Shown here in pieces: positions 33,340-44,889 of a DNA stretch of 64,000 bases. The position numbers and the translations under genes are program-made. The notes below the pieces were generated by a model. That model did no database searches and had not been told where the DNA came from. It worked only from the letters and a program-made list of their open reading frames with translations. This DNA is from Ophioderma brevispina (lineage: Eukaryota > Echinodermata > Ophiuroidea > Amphilepidida > Ophiodermatidae): NCBI GenBank assembly GCA_023653785.1, contig JAMKCH010007100.1, positions 1-64,000 of the forward strand. The letters run 5' to 3'. Each line of letters begins with the position of its first letter. The stretch's first letter is position 1.

Positions 33340-35520
33340 TCATTCTGGAGTACAAATCGACATGTTATCGGTCGGCAGGTATCTAATCCGCCATAATTAA
33401 TGGGACATGATTCATAACCGAATCAAGGTTGTTGCACCATGGACGAAAGAAGGACCAATCATCGACTTCCCAATCCGATTATTAATCTGTTTATCAGTCA
33501 CCCGACAAAAGGAGAGGGATCAACCAAAGAGGTTCTATATAGATAGAGCGGTAAAGCGTTAACTTCATCTTTAGAAATTCATGTCTCGCATGTTTTGCGA
33601 CCACAACAAGAAAAACATTAGAGTACCAAACAATAGAAAAGCAATGGCTGCCTCAGCTTCTTCAACATACTGTGGGTTGCCGCTTTGCTATACACTATCG
33701 GTTGTGATATCAAAATGATGTATGTGTTGAGGTGGCCAGGTGTGTAATACGAGTGCACTGGATTTGTGCTCAGATATCTTTTTTCCCATAATGCGATGCG
33801 CGCTTAGGTGAAAAGAGGTATTCATTGAGGCGGTTTATTTAATCAAGACGGACTATGACGTGCAGTCATTGCGTTGTGGGACCATGGGTAGGACAAAAAA
33901 GTTTAACACCCAATAGCACCAACATCCAAACAACTGATATTTTTGCAGATTTGTATCGAACTGGAACATTATGGGGTCTACAAGCACCCAAATAATAATT
34001 ATCCGTTTGCAATATTCAAAATGTCAGCTGCCAGAACGTCCGAATGGTTTGAATGGGGCTGCACCCCCGGATTCCTACAGCCACCCTTTGTGATCATAAT
34101 CCCTCTGCGCAATCGATTCTTGCGCGAGCAATCCCGATGTAGAATATTTGAAAACTCATGTCCGAACACGGTTAAAGTGGTAATCCAAACGTATATTTGC
34201 ATTAGAACAGGTGTGAAAATAAAGATGAAAGTTTGGACTAAATGACCGGGGGGGCGTCGGATTTTTCGATTGGGCACCCAGGGGTTCTGAAAGTACCATA
34301 CCGTGCCAATATTCAGTTAAAATCTACCCGGCCCCAAATGGGACCAAACTTTGGTGAAATTATCGAGTGTCAGGACAATGTACACTAACAACACAGCACG
34401 GAATTTGGACATCAGAAAGGGTACTGTGTATTTTAAATATATTTTCCACACTAGTATTATCCCAGTTATAACTTTTGAAAGTCCACATTATAATGTATTA
34501 TAAACGTCTTATTGTTGCAAAATATTTTGATTAATATGGTAACAATTATTTTTTCCCTTTTTTTTGTAAAACTTTTTCACTTTTGACATATTTTTATCCT
34601 ATTTATTTTGCTGTAGGCCTCTTTTTTTTTTGTTGACTATGATGAACAATATCAACAATTGTGGAAGGATTGAAGGAATTTGCATTGAAATTATACCCCT
34701 TCCGGGACCTGTTCTCAATTAATGAAAAAAGATACACATTAAAATAGCCATTACAGCAAAATGACACGTTGTACTACTGCAAGAAACAATACACACTTCG
34801 GGTTATTTTGTGATTGTTAGGTTCTTTTTCCTATTTGTATCATTGAAACCCAGTCACAAATCACAACTGAATTTTACCCCCAGTGAGGAATATAACTTGA
34901 TTATTTTGAAATTTGATTTACCCCTACGGTCGTCCCGCAATTCCAGCTAGTCACTCTTTTTTCGGGACGTAGCATGGGTTACCATGAAAATCCAAAGAAC
35001 CCCCCTGGCGTGTTTGATCGAGTTCCATGACGAGATGTTTTTTGGTATTGCTTAGAACATTCATCGCGTTGCTGGGAATTTCCGAGCGAGAAAACTGCAC
35101 AGGCTTATCCTCGGAAAGGGACACTTGAGAGATCTGATAACAATGCAATTATGGGGCGGCAGTTAGATCGTTCAAACGTCAAGTGGGTCGATGTGGTTCC
35201 GTCTTATCTCTTTCTTCCATGGTCGCACTCTGGATTCTGAGGAAAAACATCTCTTTATAAAACACAAAAGTGATATTCCGTACATCATGTATATTTAAGA
35301 AGTGGTACAACTTGAAATCAATATGAGATTTTTGTCTGCATGTTGCAATACGTCTGTGTACTTTATAAAAACATTTTCCTACATGACGCAGAACTTCATT
35401 GATCCTAATCACATGGTTTTGTGTTTGTGTGGACCCCTCGTGAAATTATTAATTAAAATTTTAAAAAGTAGTTAGGTATTTCGGGAAATTTAATAATATA
35501 TTTTGAGATTGAGAAGGTGG
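33340..35520. other. No gene recognised
   Basis: AT-rich intergenic sequence. The overlapping plus/minus open frames at 33943-34277 are about 90-100 codons but show no family resemblance and no splice logic. Confidence 0.4.
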
Positions 35521-35521
35521 A

Positions 35522-35667
35522 CAAAATTGCGTCATTGGGCAGGAAAAACCTCCTATGTGTCTTCGGGCCTGGAACATGTATAAAGGTAATCTCAAATGTA
35601 ACTTATACTATGGGATTGTTTTAAACATGTTCAAGGGCCAGTTTTTCTTGTCCAGCGACGAATTTTG
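35522..35667. mobile_element. Short foldback element
   Basis: caaaattgcgtc..tgggcaggaaaaacc at the left is mirrored by tttttcttgtccagcgacgaattttg at the right, and gggcctggaacatgta pairs with acatgttcaagggcc. About 146 bp, almost all arms. Confidence 0.7.
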
Positions 35668-35669
35668 AT

Positions 35670-36360
35670 TTGTTCACACAGGAAGAAAGTAGGCAGTGTT
35701 GTACAATAAAGCCCGCGCTTATACCATAAACCGTACTAATTCAATTGTGTCTTGTCCAGTTGTCACGCACCGTGGGCTGTTCTTTTGTGCCTGCGAACGC
35801 CTACGCACGAAAGCCAATGGTGGTAATAACTCTGTGGTTGTATTATGAATAATTTACAATTGTATTGTGAATACTTTACAATAGTTTTCTTTTTACGTCA
35901 CAAGGAAGTATAACAAAATAAGGGTGAAAATAGCACAGCTTAGTTGTACTCAAAACAACGGCGAAAGCTCCACTGGTTTGATTTCATGTTTACAGTGAAA
36001 GACATCCAAATTCTGGGTATGTATGATGCGCCTGTACTATCAAAGCTTTCAATGTAGTTGTAAAAACTTTATTTTAGTGCTTTAAAATGCCGGGTTGAAA
36101 TGGTGTTGTGATACGCCAATAGTGGTATGGTCCAGTATGTAAAGGTAGAAATGGCAATAACATATGATCAAACTTGTCAGTTTAGAGGATCTGAAATGTG
36201 AGCCAACTCAGTTCTCTCATATACATGTATATCAACTTATAGGCCTTCAAAGGGTTCGTGAGCAACATCATAGTATTATGTTAATTGCAATGATAATAGC
36301 GAATCCAACAGAAGAGGTTGGAAACCACACAAGGGATCAAATTGATGCATGAGGACATCT
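35670..36360. other. No gene recognised
   Basis: Intergenic spacer; nothing recognisable. Confidence 0.4.
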
Positions 36361-36364
36361 TGGG

Positions 36365-37150
36365 TATATGAACAAAGAAAGATTTAGCAAGGGGTGCCAA
36401 CCTTGTATGGGGAGAACAGGAAAAACAAGAAACAAGGCATGACGGGTGGAAGGGTAAAAGGGAAAGACAAGACGACAACAAAGTATAATTTAATTAATTA
36501 AAGAGCACAACACAAAGAGCAAACAAACAAAACAGACAATAGTGCATAACAAAGACATTGGATTCACCATCTACTTGCAAATGCTGGTGATCCCCCTTTA
36601 GCCGTCATGGCTCCGGACTCAGGTTCCCTGTCGTTTCAATCTCGTCTTGATCTTCGATGCCATTTTGTTTTAATAGTCTTCCTTGTACTCAGGAAAATAG
36701 TCTGCGCTTCTATTTTTATCCTTGATAAAGAACAGCTTAGTTTATCTGTTCGAAACATCTTTTTGCAAATTTGTGATTGTATACCTCTTGTCTTTTTTCT
36801 CCGTGCTCTTTGTCTCTTGTGCCCTGCAATTTCTTTGTAGTGCACTACTGTGTGTTTTGTTTGTTATTGATGTTTGTTTTGTGCTCTTTAATTCATTAAA
36901 GTACACATTATCTGTCCCGTGCAGCATCGTAGCTCTGCTCCCAAGGCTTTGTCTTGGACTCTGCAATTTTATGGTCGTACAATATTGTGTTGTTGGTGTT
37001 GTTTTGTGCTCTTTAATTCATTAAAGTGCACTTTGTTGTCTGTCTTGTCCTTCCCTTTTATCCTTGCTCCGTCCTGTATTGTTTCCTGTTTCTCCTGTTC
37101 TCCGCCACACAAGGTTTGCACAGTAAATCTTTCTTTGTTCTATGCTTCCT
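36365..37150. mobile_element. Inverted-repeat element with ~170-bp arms
   Basis: The left arm (36365-36535: acaaagaaagattta, ccttgtatggggagaacagg, aaaagggaaagacaagac, attaaagagcacaa) is repeated inverted at 36990-37145 (gtgctctttaattcattaaag, gtcttgtccttccctttta, cctgttctccgcc, aatctttctttgt). A further direct copy of the ttttgtgctctttaattcattaaag segment lies at 36879-36903. No coding function; the Phe/Val-rich frames inside are by-products. Confidence 0.75.
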
Positions 37151-37357
37151 CAATCCCCCTCCATCCCCACCACAATCAATACAATAGTTCACAGCGTGCG
37201 TGTGCTTGGCAACATTGTGCAAGGTGGGGGATACGATTGAAATGACAAGGTGTCCTGGTTTGTCCGCGTTTGTCTGAGAGGCGCTAAAATGAACTACCAC
37301 TTTGATAAAATCGACCATTCGTCGAGAACGCTTTATTTCCAAAGATATATAGAAAAA

Positions 37358-38190
37358 CACCCGGAAGTAAATACGTATAAGCTGAATTTTCAGGATAGTT
37401 TCCTGATGCTGTAAGGAGCAACATATCAAAAGTCCCCAGAATCCCCTGTGTGCTGTTTGAGAAATAAAGGGGTAAAGTTTGTACAGGGGTCAATTTATAA
37501 AATTTTCAAATTGCGTTCAAATGTATACAAACGTTTGTGTCATGTCATAAGGATTGAAAAAAGGTATAATTTGCCCTATCTGCGATTTATGGATTATTAA
37601 CTATATGGAAATAACTGTTAAAGGTCATACTGGAGGTAAAGGCTCAGAATGATCCGATCCTTTCCACAAGTGTATCAAATTGTTCGTCTCATTGTGTATA
37701 ACCTGAAAAGATATATTTAAATAGTTCTGGTAAGTAATTTTCTTGCATAGTTATGGGGCTCATTATGACAGGTTGCTACAGGGTCTATGAGAGTTCACAA
37801 GCCACAGCCTAAGGTCAATATTTCAAACATGTAGATAGTGTGATCGTGAATGAGCATTTTTGTCACGTACGACGTACGACCGTACAACATGTAAGAGTAA
37901 TTTGGAATTTGAAAATCATACCCCACGATGGCCTGTAAAGTAAAACTAAAGTTAAAAAGTTAAACTTTACATTTTCTTATTCAGTGTGACTAGAAGAATA
38001 CAATAGTCCATAATTTAGCTCAATTGTATCTTTTTAAATTTTTTATCCCTGTATAAACTTTACCCCTTTATTCCTCAATTAGCATAAGGGGGACTCTTGG
38101 GGACTTTTGATATACAGTTCCTCACAATATTAGGAAACTATCCTAAAAAGGGTCAGCTACTACATATTTATTTCCGCCTTCTGGCTACAT
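37358..38190. mobile_element. Long-arm foldback element
   Basis: The inner arms atatcaaaagtccccagaat..aataaaggggtaaagtttgtacagggg (37423-37488) and their inverted copy (38045-38115) are well conserved. Homology continues outward through caggatagtttcct (37391; complement at 38132-38146) and cggaagtaaatacgta / its complement near 38160-38178. The outer limit is uncertain. Both arms become less similar toward the centre (37550-37960). No protein. Confidence 0.75.
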
Positions 38191-38199
38191 AGACCTAAA

Positions 38200-39540
38200 G
38201 TTCCTGGACTATTAATCAAACAACAATATTTTTAAAGGAAGGAAGTATTGGTGAATACTTCAGCACTTTACATAAGTTTCATTTCGCATTCTTAAAATAT
38301 CTACGTTTTCAATACAGTGAGTCGGTTGAAATTTAATGCACGTAAAGTTTTCGTTGATTGTTAATCGTAACACTTTCTTTTGGTTGCGTTATTAGTCAAG
38401 CCAGGTTGACCCTATTACGCTTCCTATTCAAGTTTACACAAAATTTGAATCAAAGAATCGTATTGTAACGATGCCAAACTCACTAGCCTATTGAGACGTT
38501 TTGTGATTATTTAGTAACCGTTACGCCTACACAATAGAATTAGGGCTTTATTCGCGAAGGTAATTTTTTCTCAAAAACCCATATGCCTGAGCTATCCTGA
38601 GCTATTGTGAGGTCAAAAGAATTTATGCTGTTTATAGTAGAATCGTGTGCACATTTCGCAATTCCATTGACTTACCTTGCCTGTCGAGCCACCACCCCCG
38701 CCGCTCAAACTTTTGGAAAATAGCTTTCATAGGCAAAAGTAGGAGACTATTACTAGTGTTTTGAACTCAAGATGACAGGGTCAAGTAGAACATCCAGAGG
38801 TCAGGAGGTCACAAACTTCTTTTGCTAGTCTCTACACACAACTCCTGCACACCACCAAATATATTGCCATTGATTTATGTACAAAATGGCCCTAATTAAA
38901 ACGTAAATTTCTCATTATATTAACGAAGCGACTCAGTTGCGTAAATTATGTAATACCTTGACCAGCTCGACCTCTGCACCCCATAGTTTGACCACGGAAT
39001 TTTTCTGCTAACCCACCGAAGCTTTTTTAACTATTTTTCAATTTTACTTTTAACTTTGACCTGGCCCCTGTTTTTACCTTTTTTCTGAACACTTTTCGGC
39101 CAGAGGGTGCCAGACCAGATCTATTTAGTGGTGTGGAATCTTAAGAAATGAAAGCAAATTGGTTCCCCGGGCCTGACCATGGTCACATCAACGTTATTGT
39201 ATATGGAATAAAGTGCGCTCTCTTACTATGAGGTTATAAGAACGAGGTAGATTCCCAAGGATAAAGTTCAGCGGCGCAGTTCGCTCTTAATTGAATTAAC
39301 ACGCAAAATACGACCATTGTCGTAAGAACCAATTTTGGTACGTCTAATATACATATTATTTTTATGGCGTGAGCACAATTTCGGTAGGCATGGTCACGAT
39401 TGAACGCTACTCGCTCATTACCTCAAATTTTCTTTCAAACTATCAATGTCATAGTGTGGAGTATATGGCTCTCAGAGCTATTGAATTTGTTATTTAGAAA
39501 ATGCTTGAATACTATGATAATACCACTTTTTCATGTTTTC
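38200..39540. other. Upstream of the MS4A-like gene, no feature recognised
   Basis: A noncoding first exon and promoter of the tetraspan gene are expected upstream of 39549, because the start codon lies just inside an exon that begins with a splice acceptor. I could not locate them. Confidence 0.4.
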
Positions 39541-39548
39541 TTTTCCAG

Positions 39549-39773
39549 AACACCAAAATGGCACAGCCGCAGCAAGCCTTCGTTACTATTCAAACACCTG
39601 TAGTGTTAGCTTCACCTCCCCCAAGTTCAAATGACCGTTACGAGAAGGGACGGCAAGGGCGCGTTGTTACAGGTGTAATTCTGATTGTTTGTGGAATAAT
39701 CTCGATTGGTCTAGGTGTCCCGGGGGCTGGAGTAATTTTTGCCTTTGCGAGCTGGTCTGTTTGGGGCGGAATT
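39549..39773 (+). CDS. MS4A/CD20-like tetraspan gene, first coding exon
   Basis: Four-transmembrane plasma-membrane protein of the MS4A/CD20-like superfamily; members act in membrane signalling or channel-like complexes, but the role of this one is unknown. The exon begins after acceptor ttttcttttccag. The ATG at 39558 is in a good context (aaaATGg). It encodes a 33-residue polar N-terminus, then VVTGVILIVCGIISIGLGVP and an Ala/Phe-rich stretch ending SVWGGI: membrane segment 1 and the W-GGI start of segment 2, the most conserved MS4A landmark. The donor is att|gtaagt at a codon end (72 codons). A nearby Ser/Pro-rich N-terminus with TPVVLASPPPSS is typical of cytoplasmic tails. No frame defect is seen in this or the next four exons. 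Confidence 0.85.
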
Positions 39774-39800
39774 GTAAGTAAAATTATTTTCTTTTTATAT

Positions 39801-41078
39801 GGATACTCCCGGGGGCACTCACATATGAAATGGGTGTAAGGCTCGCGCCTTCCAAACCCAGGGGCATTCGGTGACAGAGGACTGGAAAAAGTAGGGGTTC
39901 CTTTGGGTGAGAGACGGCCAAATTCCCACAAAATCAGGGTTTTCCGAGTGACAAATTTCGAGTGGCAACATTTTCTAAACTATGGGGTCTTTGGGTGAGA
40001 TTTTTGCCAAATTTTCTAAAAAATAGAGGTCTTTGGGTAAACGTTTCAAAATTTTCCAGTCAGACAGCAGGTCACGCTTTGTGCCTTCAAGGTCATTATT
40101 TCTTAGCGCGTAATTCCCAAGCTAAGTGCCAGTGCCGAATCTTTGCGAAGTTTTTCGAAATGAAAGCTTAAATTTAAACCATTTAAGTGGACCTGGTACA
40201 AATATTAGATGCGCTACATGAGTCAGAAATAGGTCTGTAGTTTTTCTTTGCCTAGCATATCAGCCAAGCATAACTTTTGAAAACTGATAAAATCAGAGCT
40301 GCCCGCTTCCAATAGCATTATTTGCGGCAGTTCTTTGCCCGAATTTGCATCTAAAATCTGTATCATTTGATTTATTTGAAAAATGACAAAAATGACAATT
40401 TTACATTTAATATCAACCATCGCCGACTTTAGCATGCTAGTTTAGACATATATCTATCTGATTACTCCTATTTAAAACAATTTCAAAGATGGTAATAATG
40501 TACCTTGACCAAATCTATTTTACACTTTTTTCATAGCGGTCATTCGAAGTCAGTTGAATTGCTGAATTTTAGAGGGCACATGTGGTGCAGTGGATCAGCG
40601 CTCGCCTCATAAGCATAGGGTTGTGGGTTCGAGCCCCGCTGTCGCCAATGTGTTGTGCACTTGGGCAAGGCACTTTACCTCGCTTGCCTCTCTCCACCCA
40701 GGAGTATAAATGGGTACCAGCATATGCTGGGAATGCAAAACAGACTCGCTGTGTGGGAGGAGTGGCGAACCCCCCACAGCAACATTATATGAGGGAGTCT
40801 GGCCCAAACGCCAATGACAGAGAGATGGGCACTCCGCCTGCGGGCGCACCATTTTTTTGAATTGCTGAAAAGAAAATAAGCAGTATTTGTGTGACCTGCG
40901 CTTTAACTGTTTCCCCAAAGATAGGGGTCTTTGGATGGCAGTGGTAAATGTTCACAAAATATGGGGTCTTTGGGTGAAATTTAAAAAGTGGGGTCTTTGT
41001 TGGGATGCTGAAAAAGGGGTTGTTAAAAACCGTACATACGCGTCACATCCAAGATGGGAGTGCCCCCCGGGGATACTC
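39801..41078. mobile_element. Foldback element with CCCGGGGG termini and internal units
   Basis: The left end ggatactcccgggggcactc is mirrored at the right by gagtgccccccggggatactc (about 41058-41078). Near both ends are degenerate 40-60 bp units each containing ggggtctttgggtga (several at 39890-40060 and 40920-41000). The body is interrupted by a tRNA-derived SINE at 40572-40852. It fills most of the first coding-exon intron of the MS4A-like gene. The superfamily is unassigned. Confidence 0.7.
40572..40852 (+). mobile_element. tRNA-derived SINE with L2/MIR-like tail
   Basis: A perfect A box (tggtgcagtgg, 40582-40592) and B box (gggttcgagcccc) are spaced as in a tRNA. They are followed by cttgggcaaggcactttacc, then aggagtataaatgggtacc, a tail resembling the 3' region shared by MIR-type SINEs and L2 LINEs. 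It ends near a short A/T-rich run. The 92-codon plus and 103-codon minus frames over it are by-products. It sits inside the foldback element above, so it inserted later. Confidence 0.85.
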
Positions 41079-41150
41079 TACATGCGAGTAATAATCAATT
41101 TAAATATCATTTTTTTTAAATTAATTTTTAATTATTATTTCATTGTCTAG

Positions 41151-41207
41151 TGGTACATCATAACCGGCAGTCTTGGAGCATCATCAGGCGGTAACAACAG
41201 TTGCCTA
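41151..41207 (+). CDS. MS4A-like gene, second coding exon (membrane segment 2)
   Basis: A 19-codon exon reading WYIITGSLGASSGGNNSCL between acceptor cattgtctag and donor gtaagt, both ends on codon boundaries. Joined to the preceding WGGI it gives the canonical W-GGI-x-Y-I-I-x-GSL motif of MS4A second membrane segments. The small exon is too short for gene-finding programs that rely on open-frame length. Confidence 0.85.
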
Positions 41208-41725
41208 GTAAGTACCGTACCTGTGTTTTCTGTATAATGTATGGGCCATTACTTGTAAATGTGGATACACTCAAAAAGTGAATTGTCCAGAGATCTGTTA
41301 ATTTTAGACACATTAATGTAAAAGAGATATTAAGTGAAGGAGGATGAAAAGATCTGTCAATTGATTACCAATATAATTATATTACGCTACAATAAATTTG
41401 CATATGTGTGTAAATATGGATTTTTCTTATCATACCAGGTAACTTTTTTCAGTACTTGTGTATTCATGAATTTTATCATAAAATTGTACACTCTCTAAAA
41501 TGTAGAATGGTGACAATTTTAAATAGGCAGATGACCGACCTCTCGTTTTGAAGTCTTCTTCGTATCGTGTCCAAACACAGTGGGAATGATCAATATAAAT
41601 TTGCGTTATGTTAATTAGCTCAAAAGTATAGCTCAAAGGTCTCCCATAGACCCTGTGGGCCCTATCAATATTTCCCCACAATTATACCGCAAATGTCGAA
41701 CAAAATGCACAACATTTATTTGACA

Positions 41726-42082
41726 TTAAAGGTGCAACGAGAGATTTCATATATGAGGTGTCCCTAAAAGTCCTCGAAAGGACTGATTTTTGCCTTGATG
41801 TAAAGCTTTCCATCAAAAATATCCCCATCTGAAAGGATTAAGCTGAAAAATGTTTCTTTGGTACAAAAATTGTGAAATTTCTAATTTCGTATAGGAGCAA
41901 ATACGAAATCAGCCTATGTTTTATATTGAAATATAAGCAAATCAAAATCTCCTTTTTTCTCTCTTTTAAGACATCTCTGTAGCCAAATACAAGGTAAGAA
42001 ATCTATTGAGCGTCTATTCTATATGAAATTAATATTATGACACAATATTTGGGTGCCTCAAAATCTCTCGTTGCACCTTTAA
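41726..42082. mobile_element. TTAA-bounded MITE, family T1
   Basis: TTAA (41726) is followed by aggtgcaacgagagattt, and the right end is its exact complement (aaatctctcgttgcacct) followed by TTAA (ending 42082). TTAA duplication plus short inverted repeats fit a piggyBac-type non-autonomous element. The interior matches the longer copy at 31960-32690. It lies in the intron between MS4A exons two and three. Confidence 0.88.
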
Positions 42083-42089
42083 TATCCAA

Positions 42090-42860
42090 CAGAATAATCG
42101 GTGCATTCTAAACAATCTACCCCATGATGACCTTTAACCATAAGCCTACTGTGTTAGAAGCAAGTGTCCCAGATATAGCAAACTATACCTTTTGTAATCC
42201 TTAAGGCCCTGCTGAACAAATACCCATACGTAATTTTGCTTACAAATGTCATTTTCGCGAGTCTTAATATTTTTGGGGAGAGCCTGTAGCCAGGACAGCC
42301 ATAATGATCATAAAGTATTACATTTACTGAATTAACCCCAAGGAGGATCATGAAATATAAATTTATTTCAAATTATACCAAATTTTGAAGAGTTCATCTG
42401 CTCCACTTTATCTCCGGCGTTATGATTTTGGTATCAACACATCCTCTCCAAATGAATCCATGCCCTCGACAATGTGCATGAAGGGACACGAATAAAAAAT
42501 CGGACTGTAATCACTATGAGTTGCAATATGCTCATCCACCAAGGACACAGTTCAATGGATTGTACTTGTACATGTATTGACATGAACTGAACTTGCCGTG
42601 GTGTATAATTTTAATACACTGGTAAATGAAAGTTACTGAACTGTGCAATTGGAATTGAGATTTGTCCTGCTCATAGTGAATATTAATGTTTGCTCAAGGC
42701 AAACAACATTTAAATACACTTTATAGCGATTATTTTCAGATGTTGTTCCAACACTTTGAGGGTTATCAATGTAGTCAGGGTCATTCATAATGTTGGATGT
42801 CGACTCGATTGCAGCGTACAGAGAACCAGTGATATGAATATTCCAGTCTAAACAATCTTT
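42090..42860. other. MS4A-like intron, no feature recognised
   Basis: AT-rich intronic sequence with no coding or element signal. Confidence 0.5.
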
Positions 42861-42869
42861 TTCTTTCAG

Positions 42870-42965
42870 GTTGTATCTTATATGGTGATGTCAATAATAT
42901 CGGCCGTCTGTTCCGCTGGACAGTGCTTATGGGAAATCTATTTAACCATCGCCTTCCGCTACCTG
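42870..42965 (+). CDS. MS4A-like gene, third coding exon (membrane segment 3)
   Basis: Acceptor ctttttctttcag and donor ctg|gtatga bracket 32 codons: VVSYMVMSIISAVCSAGQCL followed by WEIYLTIAFRYL. It is hydrophobic with two Cys and fits the third membrane segment and following short loop of MS4A proteins. Both ends are on codon boundaries, as in the flanking exons. Confidence 0.83.
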
Positions 42966-43350
42966 GTATGAATTGAACAATATCAATATTAGGATAAGTA
43001 AAAGAACAAATATAACTTTAAACGCAAACTCATATAGCTGTAATACATTGGCTAAATAGTTTAATTAAAAAAAGCAAAGTTTTTTTTTTCTTGAACAAAT
43101 ATGGTAGACGTTGGTTCTGTGGAAAAGTTCTTCTAAAAAAAAGTCAAGAATCATCTTCTTTTGCTTCTACGTGTTTCTATTTGCTTCTACTTTCAACATT
43201 AATTATAATTTTTTTTATATGATTTTCATGTACCATGACGAAAATTGTCTAAGTTTGGAGCACCAATTGTGCTATACGGCAACCGTGTCTCCAATTTAAT
43301 ATATTAAGGATCATTCTGCCATTTCCTAGATAGCCAGCCACTTCTGTGCG

Positions 43351-43378
43351 AGAGAGAGAGAAAGAGAGAGAGAGAGAC
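43351..43378 (+). repeat. (GA)n microsatellite
   Basis: Fourteen GA units with one interruption, about 37 bp upstream of the fourth coding exon's acceptor. Confidence 0.95.
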
Positions 43379-43415
43379 ACTTCATTTTTATAATGTGTTA
43401 TTATATTACTCACAG

Positions 43416-43553
43416 GCGATCGGTGGTTTCTTTGGACTCCATCTCGGTGCTGCTCTTGTAGCTGGGATTATATTAATAGTGTCCATAACGGGTGCGGCGT
43501 ACTGTTGTTGCGGAACGTGTTGCAGTAATTCTCAAAGTGCTAGTAACCAAGTT
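43416..43553 (+). CDS. MS4A-like gene, fourth coding exon (membrane segment 4)
   Basis: Acceptor tattactcacag, donor gtt|gtaagt, 46 codons. It encodes GGFFGLHLGAALVAGIILIV plus the end of the fourth membrane segment, then a Cys cluster (YCCCGTCC) at the cytoplasmic face that is a likely palmitoylation site, then a short Ser/Asn/Gln stretch. Reading through the donor gives a short readable extension (to 43586) that is intronic. Confidence 0.85.
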
Positions 43554-43589
43554 GTAAGTAACTGCTATATGAATGTTGCCCAATGAGCC

Positions 43590-44185
43590 ACTTAGGCGAT
43601 ATTCCCAAAGAATTGCGCTTAGCCGAGGGAATGTCGTGAGAATTTCTCTCGACTGAGGGTAATTCAATTCTACGGGAATGTCGCCTTAGGCTTCCATCTT
43701 TTGAAGTAGTATAGCACCTTTTTGTCATGAAGCATTATTTTATTTGCCACAACTGTCCCATTTCGTTTTCATTCTTTGCCACCAATCTAAACCTTATCCG
43801 CTTATTGAAGGTGCATTAAGATTTATTTCCGACAATGAATTTAATAATTTCATATCACCATTTTGGGGTAAACCGTTTAAAAAAAAACCTATTTTAAATG
43901 AGTACCCATGTTACTCTCTGGTTAGCTTACACAGAGTGTTCAATGAGCTACTACACAGTACAGCAAAACGAGAAATCCATTTCAAGCAGGACTTTAAGTT
44001 TAATTAGAATTCAGCTGACTATGTTAAATGAAAAGGTAAAAATCCAGTGCTCACGAGCCATTTATTAGGTAACACAACATCTGCCGAAAAAAAATATCTG
44101 CAGATTATAGGTCAAAGGTCATATCTGTGAAACTATATTTTCATTTTCCACTCTTAATCCCTTCAATGCTATGTAAAATCTCTCA
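43590..44185. other. MS4A-like intron, small inverted motif
   Basis: cgatattcccaaagaattgcgctta and gagggaatgtcgtgag are followed by partly inverted copies (gagggtaattcaattctacgg, gaatgtcgcctta) between 43605 and 43690, suggesting a tiny foldback. Otherwise nothing recognisable. Confidence 0.4.
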
Positions 44186-44587
44186 ACCTCATTATTGCTG
44201 GCCCAAGACTCGTCGGGTGGTTATACAGATTGACCTCAAATGACCCTATATGACCTATATATCTATACAATGCCATATCCGGTGCAAATAAGATGCTATG
44301 ACCACTAAACTTGCTCAAAAGAACCATTGGTCCAAAATTCATATATAGTATTACCGTGTGCCATAATTGATGTCCCACCCCATCTGAGACAACAACATTC
44401 ATTACTGTAGGCAACATGCTACAGGGTACGAACAAACACTTGCTACATGTAGCCAAGAATACAACGATAGTGTCTGCCTTTTAAATCACAAAAATCCATC
44501 AAGTTTTGCTGTTTATGAAAGATTTCGTCAACCAGTGATAATTATCTATACCGGAAGTACCAAATAGTGACTTTGGCATTTAAAAAA

Positions 44588-44889
44588 ATGGCGGATGAGA
44601 AGAGGAAAGAAGCATCGAAAGAGGTGAGAGAGTTGGCAGTTAAGCTTAAACGCGAGGGGAAAACTTCTATTAAGGTAGCTGATATTGGGAAATTGAGAAT
44701 TATGGGCAATCCTCAAGGACAGAGTTTATGAACCACCGTATTGCACAACATTGACCCAGCTTAATGAGCGAATACAGCGATCATGGGATAATATTGACCA
44801 GACCACGTTGGGGGCGCTTGTCAACATATATTGGGTGAATCGAGTGCGAAATGTATTTGAAAGAGGTGGTGAAAATTATTTCAAATAGG
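44588..44889 (+). pseudogene. Internally deleted Tc1/mariner transposase
   Basis: The ATG at 44588 starts MADEKRKEASKEVRELAVKL, then KREGKTSIKVADI, a typical N-terminal helix-turn-helix of IS630/Tc1-mariner transposases. After about 30 codons the sequence jumps to LKDRVYEPPYCTTLTQLNER, then IQRSWDNIDQTTL and RNVFERGGENYFK with a stop at 44887. This is the family C-terminus, which normally follows the D-x-x-P-x-DF-LWG.LKDRVY motif. The whole catalytic DDE/D core is missing. Direct repeats of about 70 bp (gcccaagact..gattgacctc.aatgacc) at 44197-44265 and 45078-45142 flank it. It is dead but could be a mobilisable short derivative. Confidence 0.78.

Noticed and set aside
36607..37245. Possible small membrane proteins rich in Val, Phe and Cys
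   Set aside because: They fall inside the inverted-repeat element at 36365-37150, occur on both strands, and lack conserved features.
40582..40918. 92-codon plus and 103-codon minus open frames
   Set aside because: Both lie over the tRNA-derived SINE and translate its promoter and tail.
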